Positions 1 to 12,700 of a DNA stretch of 64,000 nucleotides are shown here, in pieces. The stretch is from Rhynchosporium graminicola. Its lineage: Eukaryota; Ascomycota; Leotiomycetes; Helotiales; Ploettnerulaceae. How positions within the stretch are numbered: the first letter of the stretch is position 1; every line of letters begins with the position of its first letter. The notes beneath the pieces are model-generated. The model was not told the origin of the DNA. It saw nothing but the letters and a program-made list of their open reading frames with translations, and ran no database searches. Location: positions 62,001-126,000 of the forward strand of contig FJUW01000015.1 in assembly GCA_900074885.1 (NCBI GenBank). Reading direction: 5' to 3'. The translations under genes were made by a program, and so were the position numbers.

Positions 1-635
1 ACGCAAATATGATCGAACAATCATAGAAATACATCTAGACCGTGCGTCTCAAACTTTCGAACCCTATGTGATTGTGTGCTCCTAATCAAGTAAGAAACAT
101 CCGCAAAGCTGGGCGTCGAGCTGTTGGTTCCTTACAGCTGTGTTGAGCTGTGCTGATTGGGTCTCTCAGCGTACCTGCATTTGGCGGGGCCATGTTCTAG
201 GGTGGGTGGGCATTGTACGAAGTACAGCTGGAAAGAGCTGGATTACAGTGAGACTTGGCTTGGGCTCGGGCTCAGGCTCAGACTCAGGCTCAAGGCTCTC
301 TTGTTCGCAGGGATATCGCGACCTCAACTCACATCTCGTCAACTGACTCCAAGCGTCTCCTTACCACGGATCCGATCGAAGAAAATAAGGGAACAGTGCG
401 CGACTATGGTGCGAAACCTACATCTCAGCGATGCAACCAGACACTCCTGACCGCTCACGATCCAACGAGAATATCAACAGCAACAACGACAACAACACGC
501 ACGCCTCTCCATAGCCTTTGCGCTCCGCACCCATCTGCATTGCTTTTCGCGGCAAAAGGCTGAAACAGTCTCTACCCCATCTCGCAAACTCGTCTACAAT
601 CTGTGTCGAAGGCTGCATAAAGGGAATGCTTTAAG
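1..635. other. Upstream region of the SOG2 gene
   Basis: No gene is supported here. Positions 257-299 hold an imperfect GGCTCA/GGCTCG hexamer run. Several overlapping short reading frames cover 140-563 in different frames with no recognisable product, which fits a promoter plus 5' leader. The stretch 470-505 is rich in CAA/ACA triplets, as is common just upstream of fungal start codons. Confidence 0.5.
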
Positions 636-3632
636 ATGGACCGGCCATCTGGACCGCTGGGAGCAGCGACACAGTCGACTGGCAGACCGATGGTAGATAA
701 TGGAGCCCCCAGGCCTGCCATCCCAATTACTCTGAGTAATACCGTACGAAGAATTCAGAACAATGGCATACGACATGAGGCTTCCAACTCTGGGCCCTCC
801 ATCCAGATCCCAATATCTGCAGGGCAAGTGGTGGCGCTCGCACAAGAAGCCATGAAGAACGCTATCGAGGAGAACCGGACGAAGGCTGAAGAGGCCAGTG
901 GTGTTAGCACCGAGTTGAAGCCAGGAGTCACAATTGACTTAAGTCACAAGCAGATCCAGAAGTTTCCAGAGGAGGTTGTGGATATAATCAAGAACGAGCT
1001 TGAAAGGTATTGTTTACCTTTTCCAACGTAACTCGTTGACGCCCCGAGCTGACGGCTGTATGTGCTAGACTTGCATTGTCGCACAATATGATATCCAGCT
1101 TCCCTTCGAGGTTCGCAGAATGTACCTCTCTTCGGTACCTGAACGTCAGGAATAATGTCATTCGCGAGTTCCCACCATCTGTAGGTCCATCCATGCAAGG
1201 GAGAGGTTGCTTCGTAAGAGCTAACAAAGGATAGATATGCCAATTGACCTCACTCGAAATCCTGGATTTAGGCCGCAACAAACTCAAGATTCTTCCTCCC
1301 GAACTGGCTAAATTGACCTCGCTGAAAGTGTTGTCCGTACAAAAGAACCGAATTGAAGCCCTTCCTTTTTGTCTCGCCGAGATGGCTTCACTACAAGTTC
1401 TTAAACTTGATGGCAATCCCGTACGATTCCCACCCAGGGAAATCTTACAGCCGCAAGCTACAACTCCCCCGAATGGTGGGTTACAGGAGAGTGAAATAGA
1501 CGACAGTACTATTACATCGCAAATCAAAAAGTTCTTGAGGCAAAAGGCCATATCGGATCGATCAGAGACAGAATCTGGAGGAGAGGAATCCAGCGAAGGA
1601 ACTGAGACTCCCCGTCCCATGAAGCGCGTTGTGAGCGGTAGATTCCCGATCAGGGTCAATGGAGCAGACGTTCCTGATTTACGGTCGCCAGCCTTGCCAC
1701 GGCCGCCTCCTATCCCGTCCCGTTCACATTATCGAGGATTGTCACAGCAAAATCCCGCGCTACGCCGACCAGGGGTCATGCCTCTCACGATCGGCAATAC
1801 TAATGAACGGCTTCGAAGTAACAGTGAAAGTTTATTACAGGCGAACCGAGATCGATCAACTGACCGCTCGAGGAGGATGGGGATAGTATCCAAGAAAATG
1901 GCCGAATTGGATACGGTTGACGAAACGAAAATCAACCGATACAGCCATTACAGAGGTCTCAGCCATGGGTCTGCCATGCAGGGCTCTAATGGTACCAATG
2001 GGACCTCCAACTCCAGAAGCCCAGCAAGTCCAGCAGATTCCTCAATACAAAGGGCGACATATGTTCGACGACTATCAAGCTTGCCAGAGAGGAAGCGGGA
2101 GACGCTTTCTCCCGATCCTATTGTTGAAGCTGCGAAAGGAATTCTGTATGCGCTGTTCCAAGTACACCCACTTATCCAAAGTCTCCTTGGTGTTACCCGA
2201 GATGGTACAAATAAGCGGACGAGTCTCGAACGAGTATTTTACAATGCGACTACGCATGTGGAAGAATTAGACCGGCACATTCAAGATTACATAACGTATT
2301 CTGAAGAAGATGAAGACGCACCAGCACGGTCGAACGAGAATGTTCAGCGAGCATGTGTGACGTGCGTCAGTGCTTACATGCATGTTTGTAGTCTCCTACA
2401 AAGAAATGTGGAAACTTTGCTTGAGAATGGAGACCCTCGCTACATTCGAACGCTTCTTTTGCTTGTCTATGGGAGTACTGCCGAAATACGGAATGCCGGT
2501 GTCGAATTTGTTAAAAGTCAATCCCGACTTCCTCGAGTCACAGAAGTGGACAAAGACTCCGAGACGACGAGATTCCAGCCAAGGGATAAATCCGTCACAC
2601 CAACACGTGAAAGACCTGCGCCGAGCCTAAGGATTAGGAGCGCGACTGTCGTCCAACACTCTAACCTTCGAGTTGCCACAAGTGGCCCTCCGCCTCCCTT
2701 CCTCAACGGAGCTGGACGATCTGCGACCATGACTTCTGCCACACCTCGTTCTGGTGAATCGTTTGCCTCAACAACATCGAGCGGTAGGACTGGCGGCGAC
2801 TTTACTGAAGAAGATAGGATATTTGAGAGAATATTCCTTCGATTACAGGACTCTTCAGAGATGACAATCAGAGCTTTACCCCAAGTCAATAACCATTTTC
2901 ACGTAGCGATGGATGCCAGTGGTGCTGACCAACCAATAAAATTCTGGCTGGCCTTGATTCACAAATGTTCCGTTGCTCTGCAGACTGCTGAGAGTCTGAA
3001 GTCCCGCCTGTCTCTCATCAGGCTTAAAGATCCAGGAATCCGAACTCAGAATACGTTCTGGGAGCTTTGCAATTCTTTTATTCAGGTAAGGACTTTGCAT
3101 TACAGGTACCGTGGATTATACTGATGCTTCATAGACATACACCGACCTAGTCATGAAAGTAAAGGAAGCCAAGAGCCTCTCGGCGGCTTTGCCAACCGAT
3201 GTGATCATTCTTCTTCGACCCCTCCAGAAGGCGATCAAGGAAACCAGTCAGCTAATACAAACATCGCCTTGGGCATTCCTAGCCACGCCCCAAACAAACG
3301 GCATGTCCAATGGTAATTACTCCGTCCAATCGCCAGCATCCCAGGTACCACTCCCGATGACTCCTCAAATTGCTGCTCTTGGGCCTGCTGTTCAAGCAAC
3401 TGTGCCATCTACACCACAAAGCGCTGCCTACAACGGCATATTCAATGGCAACGTTTTCGACCGAGCAGACACTTTACTCTCCATGAACGGAAGCTCTGTC
3501 TCATCATCACGAACCGGCACCATGACCTCAGCTTACGGCTCGAATGACGGGACAGCAACACCGGCATCGATCATCAGCCCTATGAACTCTCTTGGATCCA
3601 GGTTTAATGGTGTTAACAAAGTATCATTTTAG
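636..3632 (+). CDS. sog2: SOG2-type leucine-rich repeat protein of the RAM signalling pathway
   Basis: Four exons: 636-1006, 1069-1180, 1235-3085 and 3135-3632; the joins keep frame and give 943 residues. Residues about 97-232 form consecutive leucine-rich repeats with the LxxLxLxxNxIxxLP pattern, running across all three first exons, which is strong support for the splicing. The rest is a long serine/proline-rich region followed by the helical SOG2 C-terminal domain (TTHVEELDRHIQDY, ALPQVNNHFHVAM). In yeasts SOG2 acts with the Hym1, Kic1 and Cbk1 proteins of the RAM network, which controls polarised growth and cell separation; the same role is inferred here. Two copies of HYRGLS (1727-1744 and 1946-1963) match the target consensus of NDR kinases such as Cbk1. 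The first ATG of the frame at 636 was chosen. Serine-rich linker and LRR order match the family; only exact intron ends carry some doubt. Confidence 0.9.
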
Positions 3633-6030
3633 TGAGGATAAACCCACTGCATTGTCATCTACTATGCACAATCACGTTTGCTTAATCTGCTTCTTTTGTC
3701 TGTCTGTATGCATGTATGAATGTATGTACCACACAACACTGTCTTTTAGCGAGAACGAACGAGCGATGTCATCGATAAAAAGAGAAACCGGCGTTCTGGG
3801 GGTGCGTATCACCATGGGCATTGCGTTTGGCGTTTGTGGATTCAGTTCCGTGTCCGGGGATTGAAAGTAAGAGTAGGAATTATAAATCATTTTATCGAAC
3901 GGAGTGGATGGATAGATGGATACTCAAAATTCTGCTATAGTGGCTGGTGGCTCTCGCGGTGAGCGGAGGAGCGATTGTCATGTGTACCGTCGGCTGGAGA
4001 CCTACCAAGAAAAAATACAACTTATGTTTGACGTTATGATATGTTATGGTTTGATATGATACATAGTAGACCAATGAATGAAAATCGAATCATCTTGACC
4101 GTGAAATGAATTCTGGAGCTCACTCACTGCAAGCCCTGGGAGCATTTCTTACCGTGCAGCAAAGCGCATCAAAGTCAGCAATGGAATTACAATCATCGGC
4201 ACATTTGTCACTTTGTCCTGAATAGACTTCCTACTCAGAGAAAAAGATTCATTGTGATCATGACATCCAGCCACATGAAGGAATCAGCAACGACCAGCCG
4301 TCAATCATAATGAATGCACCCTTTATGTGGCCAATTCTCATTTTCGGCGAAGCGATACGGGAACTTCGCGGTGGACTCACTCGCCTTCCTCTCGACTAAC
4401 GGAAGTTCAGGCGGGGTGCCCTTCGATATCCATTCACGACTTTCAAGTTACATCTCACGTATCACATTGAAGACGCCTCGCGTAAGCGTGGCAGGCAAGG
4501 AAGGCCTTCCTTCACTCACTTTCGCGAGTCAAGGTTCTGGCTCGCGTGTGGGCTCCTTACTTACAATCACTCACTGCCTATGCCTTTTGAGAAGTTGCCG
4601 AATGCCTTTTCCAAAACAAAGAAACTCCGGCTTGCAGAGAATCTGGGAAGCGGTTCGTCGACAGGCGCGCTTGCTTCGATCTAGAACTTAAGAGGGAACG
4701 TAACGTGGGATGCGCGATGATGATTAATGGTCATGGTAATAGGGATAGTAACGATATCAATACCAGCGTAACGGCTTATGCCGCGGAGGTTTACTTTGGA
4801 GATGCAGATGCTTTGTAGATAGGGGAGAGAGAGACAGAGAGAGAGATCTAAGTCGCGAATGAATGAGTGCTGGGTTGAGCTTGGGTAGTTTGAGATTGTA
4901 AATACTCGCTGGGCTTGTTCCTGAGCGCCGAGAATATATTTTTTGCGATTTCACTGGAGATGGGAAATGGGGATGTAGAGGGATATAGAGGAGCTGATGT
5001 ATATAGATAGACATGTCTACATTTACAGCCTTTATGGGGCATAAAGCGTATCATCACAAGCTCACAACCAGACAGTATACTCCATAGCGATTACGCCACA
5101 AAAATAGATATCCTTAAACATCAAATAAGCAAGTCAACCCATTGAGCCAGCGCCATGTAATGAAGCAACTACTTATACTAGGAGGGAAAAGACCTCGAGG
5201 AATGATTATCTCGGTATTGCATTCTTTTTCAGCTGAAAATGATCGAAAGCCAAAGCTACACATCTTCATCTCACTCACTTTCCCAGTCATCGCTGACATC
5301 CGAATAGTCTATTATACTTCCAGGTTGAAAATAAAGAATCTAATTTGACTGACCCTTTGCCCGACCCAATTGACAGACTATCTTACATGTAGACCGTCCA
5401 CGCATCTCTAAAACAAGTCAATGACAAAGGAAACCAGATACCAGTTTAGGCAATGCAGAAGAATTTGATCACCCCAAACACCAGTCACCATCCATAATCA
5501 CTACGCAACACAAGCTTTGAGATTCGCTCGTTCCCAGTGGCCTTGATGCAAATAAATCCAGAAACACACGGGCACGCCGTTGATGAAGATGAGGAAGCGC
5601 AAAAAAAGGTTTATATTACAAACGAGGGTTTCCGCGCTCGGTGTTAGACGGTGCGGGGGTATCTGAATGGAATGCAAAAAGTACTGGACACTTGATGAGA
5701 TACAAAAGAAAATAAGCAAAAGCGACTCCAAGCCCTATGATGTGTGTGAGGAGGCCAATCATGACCGTGAGGGTCCTCCTTCCTTCTCCAGTCTCTATTC
5801 CTTCCCAAGCACCGGAACAATGCCCCCCAGCTAAGACTGCAAGCAACACAATGATATTTGCGTCCTATTGATGATTCGTCCGAGGTCTCTCCTTCAAGAA
5901 CTTCGGAATATCATGCTGTAGGAAGACACTTGAGAACTCTTCAACCGTACTCGAGTGGGCCTTCTTCATCTGCTCCGACCCATGTTGCAATTTATGTTGC
6001 GTTCGAATTGAACAGCGAGTGTTCCTCCAC
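3633..6030. other. Intergenic region between two convergent genes
   Basis: This 2.4-kb stretch lies between the stop codons of SOG2 (+) and the TCP11-like gene (-), so it should hold both 3' untranslated regions. A GA-rich run occupies 4823-4846. A 125-codon ATG frame at 4314-4691 (+) has no recognisable domain, low-complexity composition and no clear promoter; I do not support it as a gene. A minus-strand frame at 5616-5849 has hydrophobic character but no ATG. Confidence 0.4.
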
Positions 6031-8167
6031 TCAAGGCATGCTCGTCGGCCGTTCAGATTGTGGTGCAATTTCTTCCTCCATATCAAGATCGACAGCATCT
6101 GGGTCAACAAGATAAGCCAAGGGTGCCCACACTCTCCAGTGCAGGATTCCAATGTGAGCCATCCTCGTTGCCATCTCGGTAACCTCTGCCTTGAAAGCGT
6201 TGCCTTGTACTGCAGCACTCGAGGATGCAGCTTTCGGAGCTGTAGCAGCCTCGAAAATTTGAAGATTCGACATCGGCGTGTAATTCTCAACAAGTTTTGT
6301 CAATTCAACATTAAATTGACCCAGGACAAATTCTTCTGCATCTTTGTAAACCGTTGACTTTGGGTTTGAGAGATGTAAGGCAAGATCAACTTCAAATTGA
6401 GGGAGTAGGACGAGGGATGCGGATGTTTGGCGGAGAATTTGAAGAGCAAGATCAGGTGAGAGGAAGTCCCACTTTTTAGCTGGTGATGTCGACGAAGACA
6501 AAATAGCAAGCAGTGAGGTCCGGAGCTGACAAGAGGAATCTGGAGATACAGGCGTAAGGTATAATGGCGTAAGTGGGATTGTATTAGGCGTTGAAGCAGT
6601 TGAAGAGGGCGATGATCGTGGACTAGGGGCTGACGAGCCGATGTGGCTATCATTGACCTTTGGCACCCATGAATGCTTTCCTGAAGGATGACCAAGAAAG
6701 TGGCGCAAAGAAGGAATCGTTGGAGATGAGTACAAAGTTTCATCCGCAGGTGACGCCGGACGATTAAAGGGTGACGAGGCGAAAGGAGTCGCTGGGGTGT
6801 CATCACGATATGACCTGGTCCTGGCTTCCAAGGTGCGATAAAGTTGCATACAGATCTCGAGGTTGACTAAGTCTAGTATATCTGCGCGAAGCTTAATCAA
6901 ACGCTCCTCATCGAAGAGGAAGGTATGCGGAAATATCTCGGAACCGGATGGTCGTATAAGTTGCAGCATGGCTTTAATAAAGTCCCATGTTTGGGAATGC
7001 GTTGTAGTACTGCCCGATGCTGTTCCTGGCAAGGCAGTCGCTTCTCGATACCAGGCATGGGCACCAGTGATATCAACTCTACCCAATGCTATTTTCTTCA
7101 TGAAGAACCTTTGCTCGAAGTGGACTGCATCATTAAGCAAGAGCGGTCTCAGACACCGGATTTGGTGGTTCGCAATATCCTAGAAACAGTCAGACAACCA
7201 CAAATGGACCTCCATCTAGTTACCAAGGACTCACTAATTTCATAGCCTCTAGTATGCCCAGCAAGTTTTTCATACCTGCTACCAGCATACCAGCTTCGCC
7301 AGTACGGCCACCCTCGCTGAGTTTCCTGACCATATCATCAATCCAGTTGTCCCTCATAGGCGCACAGTGACTTTTGAGAAGGTTAGATAGCCATAATGCC
7401 AACTTGCCCAGGTCAGCGACTCCCATGCGAAATTGCTGCATAAGCAACTCAACATTAAACATCTCTCCGACAGAGTCTTGGTCTTGCGCTGGTACCAAGG
7501 AGCCCAAAATGCCACGAATAGCATTCAAAGTTGCTGGTAGACACCATTCGGAATCTCCCAGCTCTCTTTCAAATTGATCTCGATTCGTAAGAAAGGCTTG
7601 CAATTGTCCAGTCATCGTATACCAGAAGTAATTGGCCTTTTCCGTCTTTCTTCTTCCCTTTTCGCCATCGAGATTAGGTCTAAAGTGCAGCTCTGGATCG
7701 AAATTTACATCATGGCGCAGTTTTGGGTTGTTCACGATTTTGATAACATCCAACTCATTCAGAGTTCCTTTGGTCACAGGTGGTTCGATCGAGATGGGCT
7801 GTGGCTGAACTGTAACTGTTGTTGGTCTCTCTGCTTGCTTCGAGGTAAATTTTGTGTGACTTGCTCTCGGAGATGTGGCTGTTTTGCTTGGGGCGTAATT
7901 CGAATGTGTCTGTCTCGAGGTCCTTCTTGCTGTACTTGAACCGTAGTTTGGTTGATTTCTTGGTAAGGGACTACCTCCAGATGTGTTTCCTTGCACTGCA
8001 TCATAACCTTTTTCATTGATTTGTATCTCACGCGTGGCCTGGGACCTAGAATCTTGCGATTGCTGGGCGGGCATCGATCCATCATTGCTAGGAGGGGAAG
8101 TGGTATGGTCGTTCGCTGCTGCGACACTGTTCGTACGCACCCTCTTGCTGGCGTCTGAATCCATCAT
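6031..8167 (-). CDS. TCP11/SOK1 family protein
   Basis: Two exons, 8167-7235 and 7179-6031, joined across a 55-nt intron (GTGAGT...CTAG), give 693 residues. The join restores DIANHQIRCLRPLLL, a hallmark of the T-complex protein 11 family, directly after the conserved stretch HCAPMRDNWIDDMV (about residues 267-280). The first 130 residues are polar and low in complexity (Ser/Thr/Gln); the TCP11 helical domain fills most of the rest, interrupted by a Ser/Pro-rich insert. In Saccharomyces cerevisiae SOK1 was found as a high-copy suppressor of protein kinase A loss; in filamentous fungi the family is linked to growth and cAMP-related signalling. A role near PKA signalling is therefore inferred only. 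Two adjacent ATG codons (8167 and 8164) make the start plausible. Its 3' end faces SOG2. Confidence 0.88.
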
Positions 8168-8740
8168 TACTATTATTGCCTCAGTCCAGCTGCGAATTCT
8201 TCGTGCGCGAAATGTTGTATCGTTGGTGCTTAGGGTACGTTTAGGACGTTATCCAAAAGCGCTTCTTGTTCGCGATCGTTGTCTCCGCAAAAACGAGCGT
8301 ATCTACGGATCATATTATCAGTAACGGTCTTCCAAGCAAGCAAACGGACGACAGCCAGGTCGTACGACGAGTCAATGGTCCTCGTGGGCTCAAGATACGG
8401 GTAGGCACAGACTGGTACCACAACACCTTTCGAGCTTACGAGAGGGTGCCTCGAGGGAACACGGATAGGTGCCAGCTCAGAAAACAAGCTGGAGTGTTTG
8501 TGTCTCTCCAGAGCGGCAGCCGACGTACCTATTGTGTCTTGCGATAGGTTCTCTATCCAAAAACTGGCAGTGAATCCCGAACCTCTGTCTACGTTCTACA
8601 GACCAATTGCCAGCCGGCGGGTACGAAAAGGAGTGGAAGGGTCGAAAGAGGTCGTCGCCCACGAAGTCGGATGCAATGGAGTGACAAAGAGCCGCCCGAA
8701 AGTCTGAAATGAAAGGAGAAAGGAACGAGCACAGAGTTGC

Positions 8741-8821
8741 AGGGAGAGAGGGAGGAAGAAGGGGAACAGGAGAAGAAGAAGGAGAAGAAGAAGAAGAGAA
8801 AGGGGAGGAGAAGAAGGAAAG
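8741..8821 (+). repeat. Polypurine tract
   Basis: About 80 bases are almost pure A/G on the plus strand (GAA, GGA and GAAG units) with a single C near 8767. It lies about 600 bp upstream of the TCP11-like start codon, on the template side for that gene, so the transcript strand would be C/T-rich, a common fungal promoter or leader feature. Such a tract can also form triplex DNA. Confidence 0.8.
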
Positions 8822-8868
8822 TTGTCTATGATTCGCACAGGTTTGGTATGTACAAAGCAGAGTAACGT

Positions 8869-9022
8869 AGAGCCGAGCCGAGCAGAGCAGAGCAGAGTAG
8901 AGCAAAGCAAAGCAAAGCCGCAACGGGCAATGGGGGCGAAAGCGAGACAAGTCAGGAATGAATGAATGAATGAATAAATAAATGAATGATCGCAGGCGCA
9001 GGCAGGCAGGCAGGCAGGCAGC
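8869..9022 (+). repeat. Cluster of pentamer and tetramer microsatellites
   Basis: Three adjacent arrays are visible: GAGCC/GAGCA/AAGCA pentamers at 8869-8918, GAAT tetramers at about 8955-8988 (with GAAATAA variants), and GGCA tetramers at 8996-9022. The arrays keep several minus-strand frames open and create spurious peptides rich in Leu, Cys and Ser. Confidence 0.85.
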
Positions 9023-9584
9023 CAAGTATGGGGAAGGTACAAGGGGCGAGGAAGAGCCTTGACCACCCCAATACGGCCGGTTTGATAATATATGACCAAG
9101 TATGATCCCTCGAGACGGCGAAATTGAACAACATGCAACGTAGAAGGTCGGGTCGGGTCGGGCTTGCTTCTGCTTGGATCTCAGTTCCGAGCTGGCGGGC
9201 GTGTTCATCTAAACGATCAATTCTAGACGACTCAATTCTAGACAACTCTAATGGCAGAAGAAAGGTATTGTAAGAAACGGTACGCAGAAATCGATAATAG
9301 ATAAATTAAGTATTCAGGCAAGTGGAGAAGCAATATGTGTGTTTGTGTATGTATGCATGGCATGCATATATGTATGTATTGTTGTACAGTATGTAAGGAC
9401 GAGGATTATTGTTCTGGGTCACAAAGCGGACATACCCTCAAGAGGCGATTTTAAGATGAAAGATGATTTCGATTGAAATTCCGATTCCCATCTGGCGCCG
9501 GTGCCAGTGCCACTGCCGCGGGACGGAGACTAAGGGGGACTAACTACTTAGGCAGCTAGGTTAAGGTTCCGATAGATGAGCCAC

Positions 9585-9650
9585 AATCACAATCACAATC
9601 ATAATCATAATCAAAATCATAATCATAATCATAATCATAATCGTAATCAT
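9585..9650 (+). repeat. AATCAY hexamer array
   Basis: Eleven near-perfect hexamers, first AATCAC and then AATCAT, with single-base variants (AATCAA, AATCGT). It is followed at 9755-9783 by about five copies of the hexamer ACGGTC. Both arrays are intergenic. Confidence 0.85.
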
Positions 9651-9754
9651 AATATACTTCATACCTGTGACGTCAGGATTTGATTTCCAGTACAAGTTAT
9701 CTCGGCCCTTCAAGTGGTAATCCCTACACAGGGAGAGAGCAGACAGCACAGTAG

Positions 9755-9783
9755 ACGGTCACGGTCACGGTCACGGTCACGGT
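9755..9783 (+). repeat. ACGGTC hexamer array
   Basis: Nearly five perfect tandem copies of ACGGTC in a stretch with no gene. The same six-base periodicity is seen in the AATCAY array 100 bp upstream and in the arrays at 34.7 and 35.6 kb. Confidence 0.85.
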
Positions 9784-12700
9784 GGTATTCAAGAGAAGTG
9801 CACACGTCATCTCATGTCAGAATTGTTTTCTGCCCTTCATGACAAATTTGTACGCAAGCAAGGTCAACAACAACAACAACAACTCTATCCCTCGCCTCAA
9901 GAACCACTACTACTATTATTCGATCGTCGGAAAATTTTCGATTAGTGTACAAGTATGTTTATTGTTGTGTACGGACTGGGCCCGCCAAAGTCAAATGCCA
10001 GTGCGGAGGCTTCTCCGGTTCCTCTTCCTCCCGCGATCCTCTACAGTCCGTCTCCCTGATTCTTGTACAAGAACTTACAACGCATCTCTACTCTAATCTA
10101 CTCTACTCTACACCGTATCTTGAGCGTGCAGCTCGATCCTCCTTGACATCCCTGGGTGCTTCAAGCATATGAGTCTCATTCATGCCATCGGGAAGGCCGG
10201 CAATAGGATCTGACCGATCTGTGCAGTGCGGCATGGCCTGAGTCAGTTCGTCTTCTTCCGCGAGTAAGGGAGTCACACAGTGCTCAGCAACTGAGGCAGA
10301 ATAGAACCTTGATGGTTGAGGATAGGGCAGTGTAGCAATTCAACCCAAGACGTCGCCGATCGAGTGGCTAAGATCAGTCCTAGCATAGCACAGGCAAGGC
10401 AATTCAAGTCAAGTTCTACGCGAAGGTGCGTGTAACTATGTCCAGGTGGTAACGGAGAACATGCAGCCAGCCTGCATCGCTACCGAGCGAGTGTCGGTGG
10501 TACATCCTATATGGCGGTTGCCCTCATCTCGCATACAGTCAGCCGGCTAAAATGTCTGTCTTATTGAGATGTTACTTTATAGGCGAGGCGAGCTGTCTCA
10601 ATCTTGAGCAGAAATCGTGCATCTCAACAGATCCAGCCTCAAGACATGGACAGGGATTAAATATATACACATATCTCCCACCCCCGGCATTTCAACAGTG
10701 CTTGACGCATCCATCTTCTTCGAGCATCATTTCGAGCACTACAACATTCATACATCATCCATTCACTGCCCGAGTTCAACGGTCCATCGTTATCTCACCT
10801 CTCACAGGATACCATTTTGGCTCTTGTCCGCATCGAAGAGATGCAACTACACACGCTGAATCTGCACGAGCCCATCCCATATGTGTGAATGCATTTTCTT
10901 GCGAGACTCGGACAGAACTGCTGGATAACAGTAGGTGGGGCCTACTCCAGATATGTTTCCTGTTTGAGTTTACACCCGTTCCCTCTGGACGACCTCGGCG
11001 GATATTCAGAGTCTCGGCTCCAATCTCAGGTGTCAAGCACTCAAAATGCATTGAAATCGCCAGAATATTGACAGAATAATCACACTTGAACATCGTACAC
11101 ATCCGTCATGTAGTAAGAGTAAGATGACCTATGTGCGCCATCGCGACTTGAGGTAGGCAGGTCAAACAAAGGGCGGCTTGTAATCACAAGTGCTGAGCAA
11201 CTCCATTGGTTGTCTCGCTCCCGTCTCATCTTTGCAGATATCAAACACCCCTCGATACATGCTTTTCATCCCTCAAGACCACCGAAAGCATCGAGGGGTA
11301 CCAATCGCCCGACACACTACTACTACTGACATCAAGACTCCGATTCGGGATTGAACAAATGCCAAGTTTCATACCAAAACTTCAAGCCATTGGCTGGTCT
11401 CACTGCACCGAAAAGCCGGATTCGCATTGCCAAGTTCAGGGCTCAGAACTGCCCCGTTATATTCGTGGGGTCATGTAACATAACTGTTCCCAATACACGC
11501 TTGCTCGCAGAAAGTGAGGCGGACGACACTCTGCTGAGTTTCGGAATGCCACGTGATACAAACGTGGCTATCTGCATTTGTTATTGCTTCTGGACAGGAG
11601 CACGGCTGTCTAATTTTAGGAGAGCCTTGTGAAAGGTGTCTCCCGAAGACATACAGTGAATGATGCTGGCCGCAGTTAGCTGTGTTTGGAACAGAAATCC
11701 GAGCAGCTGGATGTGTTATCGTCGCAAAATTTCGAGAATGCAGAAACCGTTACAGGCGAGCTTCCTCCTTCTGTACCCGTGCGCAGGTTCCTCCTCAACT
11801 TCAACACCTTGATTTTTCTTTGAAAATACAGTGCCGGGCTTGGTTCGTCTCGAAGTCCAAGTTAGTGAGGGACGCCTTTAGATGAACACAATATCGAAAG
11901 CCACAGCCATGCATGGCCATTCACATAGTTTACCTCTCACTCATGACTTTCCTGTCCCTTGATCACATTCGCTTGGTTTAGCCTCGGGTGAGGATACGGT
12001 CAAAAGACAACAAGGTGTACCCTCGAAGCGACATGAAACGAGGCGAGAGATCAACAATGCTTCCTTGGCTAGCTGTTCATCGCATCAAAACCAAGCATGG
12101 GAACCTTCAAGAAACTTTCCGGTCATTTTGATCGATTCAAGGCTTTCCAATACTCAAGATTGATCCTGGAAATCGAAAGTCAAGATCATGCTTTTTTATC
12201 GTTTGGACGAAACTACTCAGCCTCGTTTTGGAAAAGTTTCCTATATTCTGCTTATGCGAAAATTTCTCGTTCGTTTGACTGCTCCCACTGGAAACAAGTG
12301 CTCAGGCGATTATATTCACACTGCACGTTTGTCCAACTTTCTTTTTGGAGGGCTAGTGAGCCCTGTTTCATTCTACACTTTTAGAACCATGCACATCTTG
12401 AACTCGCTGGGTCATTCTTAAGTGTGTTGGCCTGATCCACTATGGTGGTCAACTTATCTTGGTAAAATGAAGCCTCCATGCAGAAGTCACCAAAAAGGCT
12501 CAAGAAAGATCACTCCCCACACGCCATTGTCTCTTACCGAATTGTACTATGGTTGTCTAGTATGACCGCTAAGAAAGAAAGCCTACATATCTGGTCAAGT
12601 TGTCGGTCCTCGTCTTGCAGTCTTGAATATCTGATCTGCTATTCATTGTCCATTCCTAGAAGCACTACTCCCAATTATCGTCGCGAGAAGTTGGCGGCAT

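Noticed and set aside
4314..4691. Plus-strand ATG frame of 125 codons between convergent genes
   Set aside because: No domain, Ser/Arg-rich composition, lies where two 3' untranslated regions are expected.
8477..9208. Minus-strand frame of 243 codons with an ATG
   Set aside because: It is kept open by tetramer and pentamer arrays, which give long Leu/Cys/Ser runs; no domain, and overlapping frames in the other phases are equally open.
10552..11079. Plus-strand ATG frame of 175 codons
   Set aside because: No family resemblance, mixed Ser/His/Thr composition, no splice partners found, and shorter overlapping frames in both directions.
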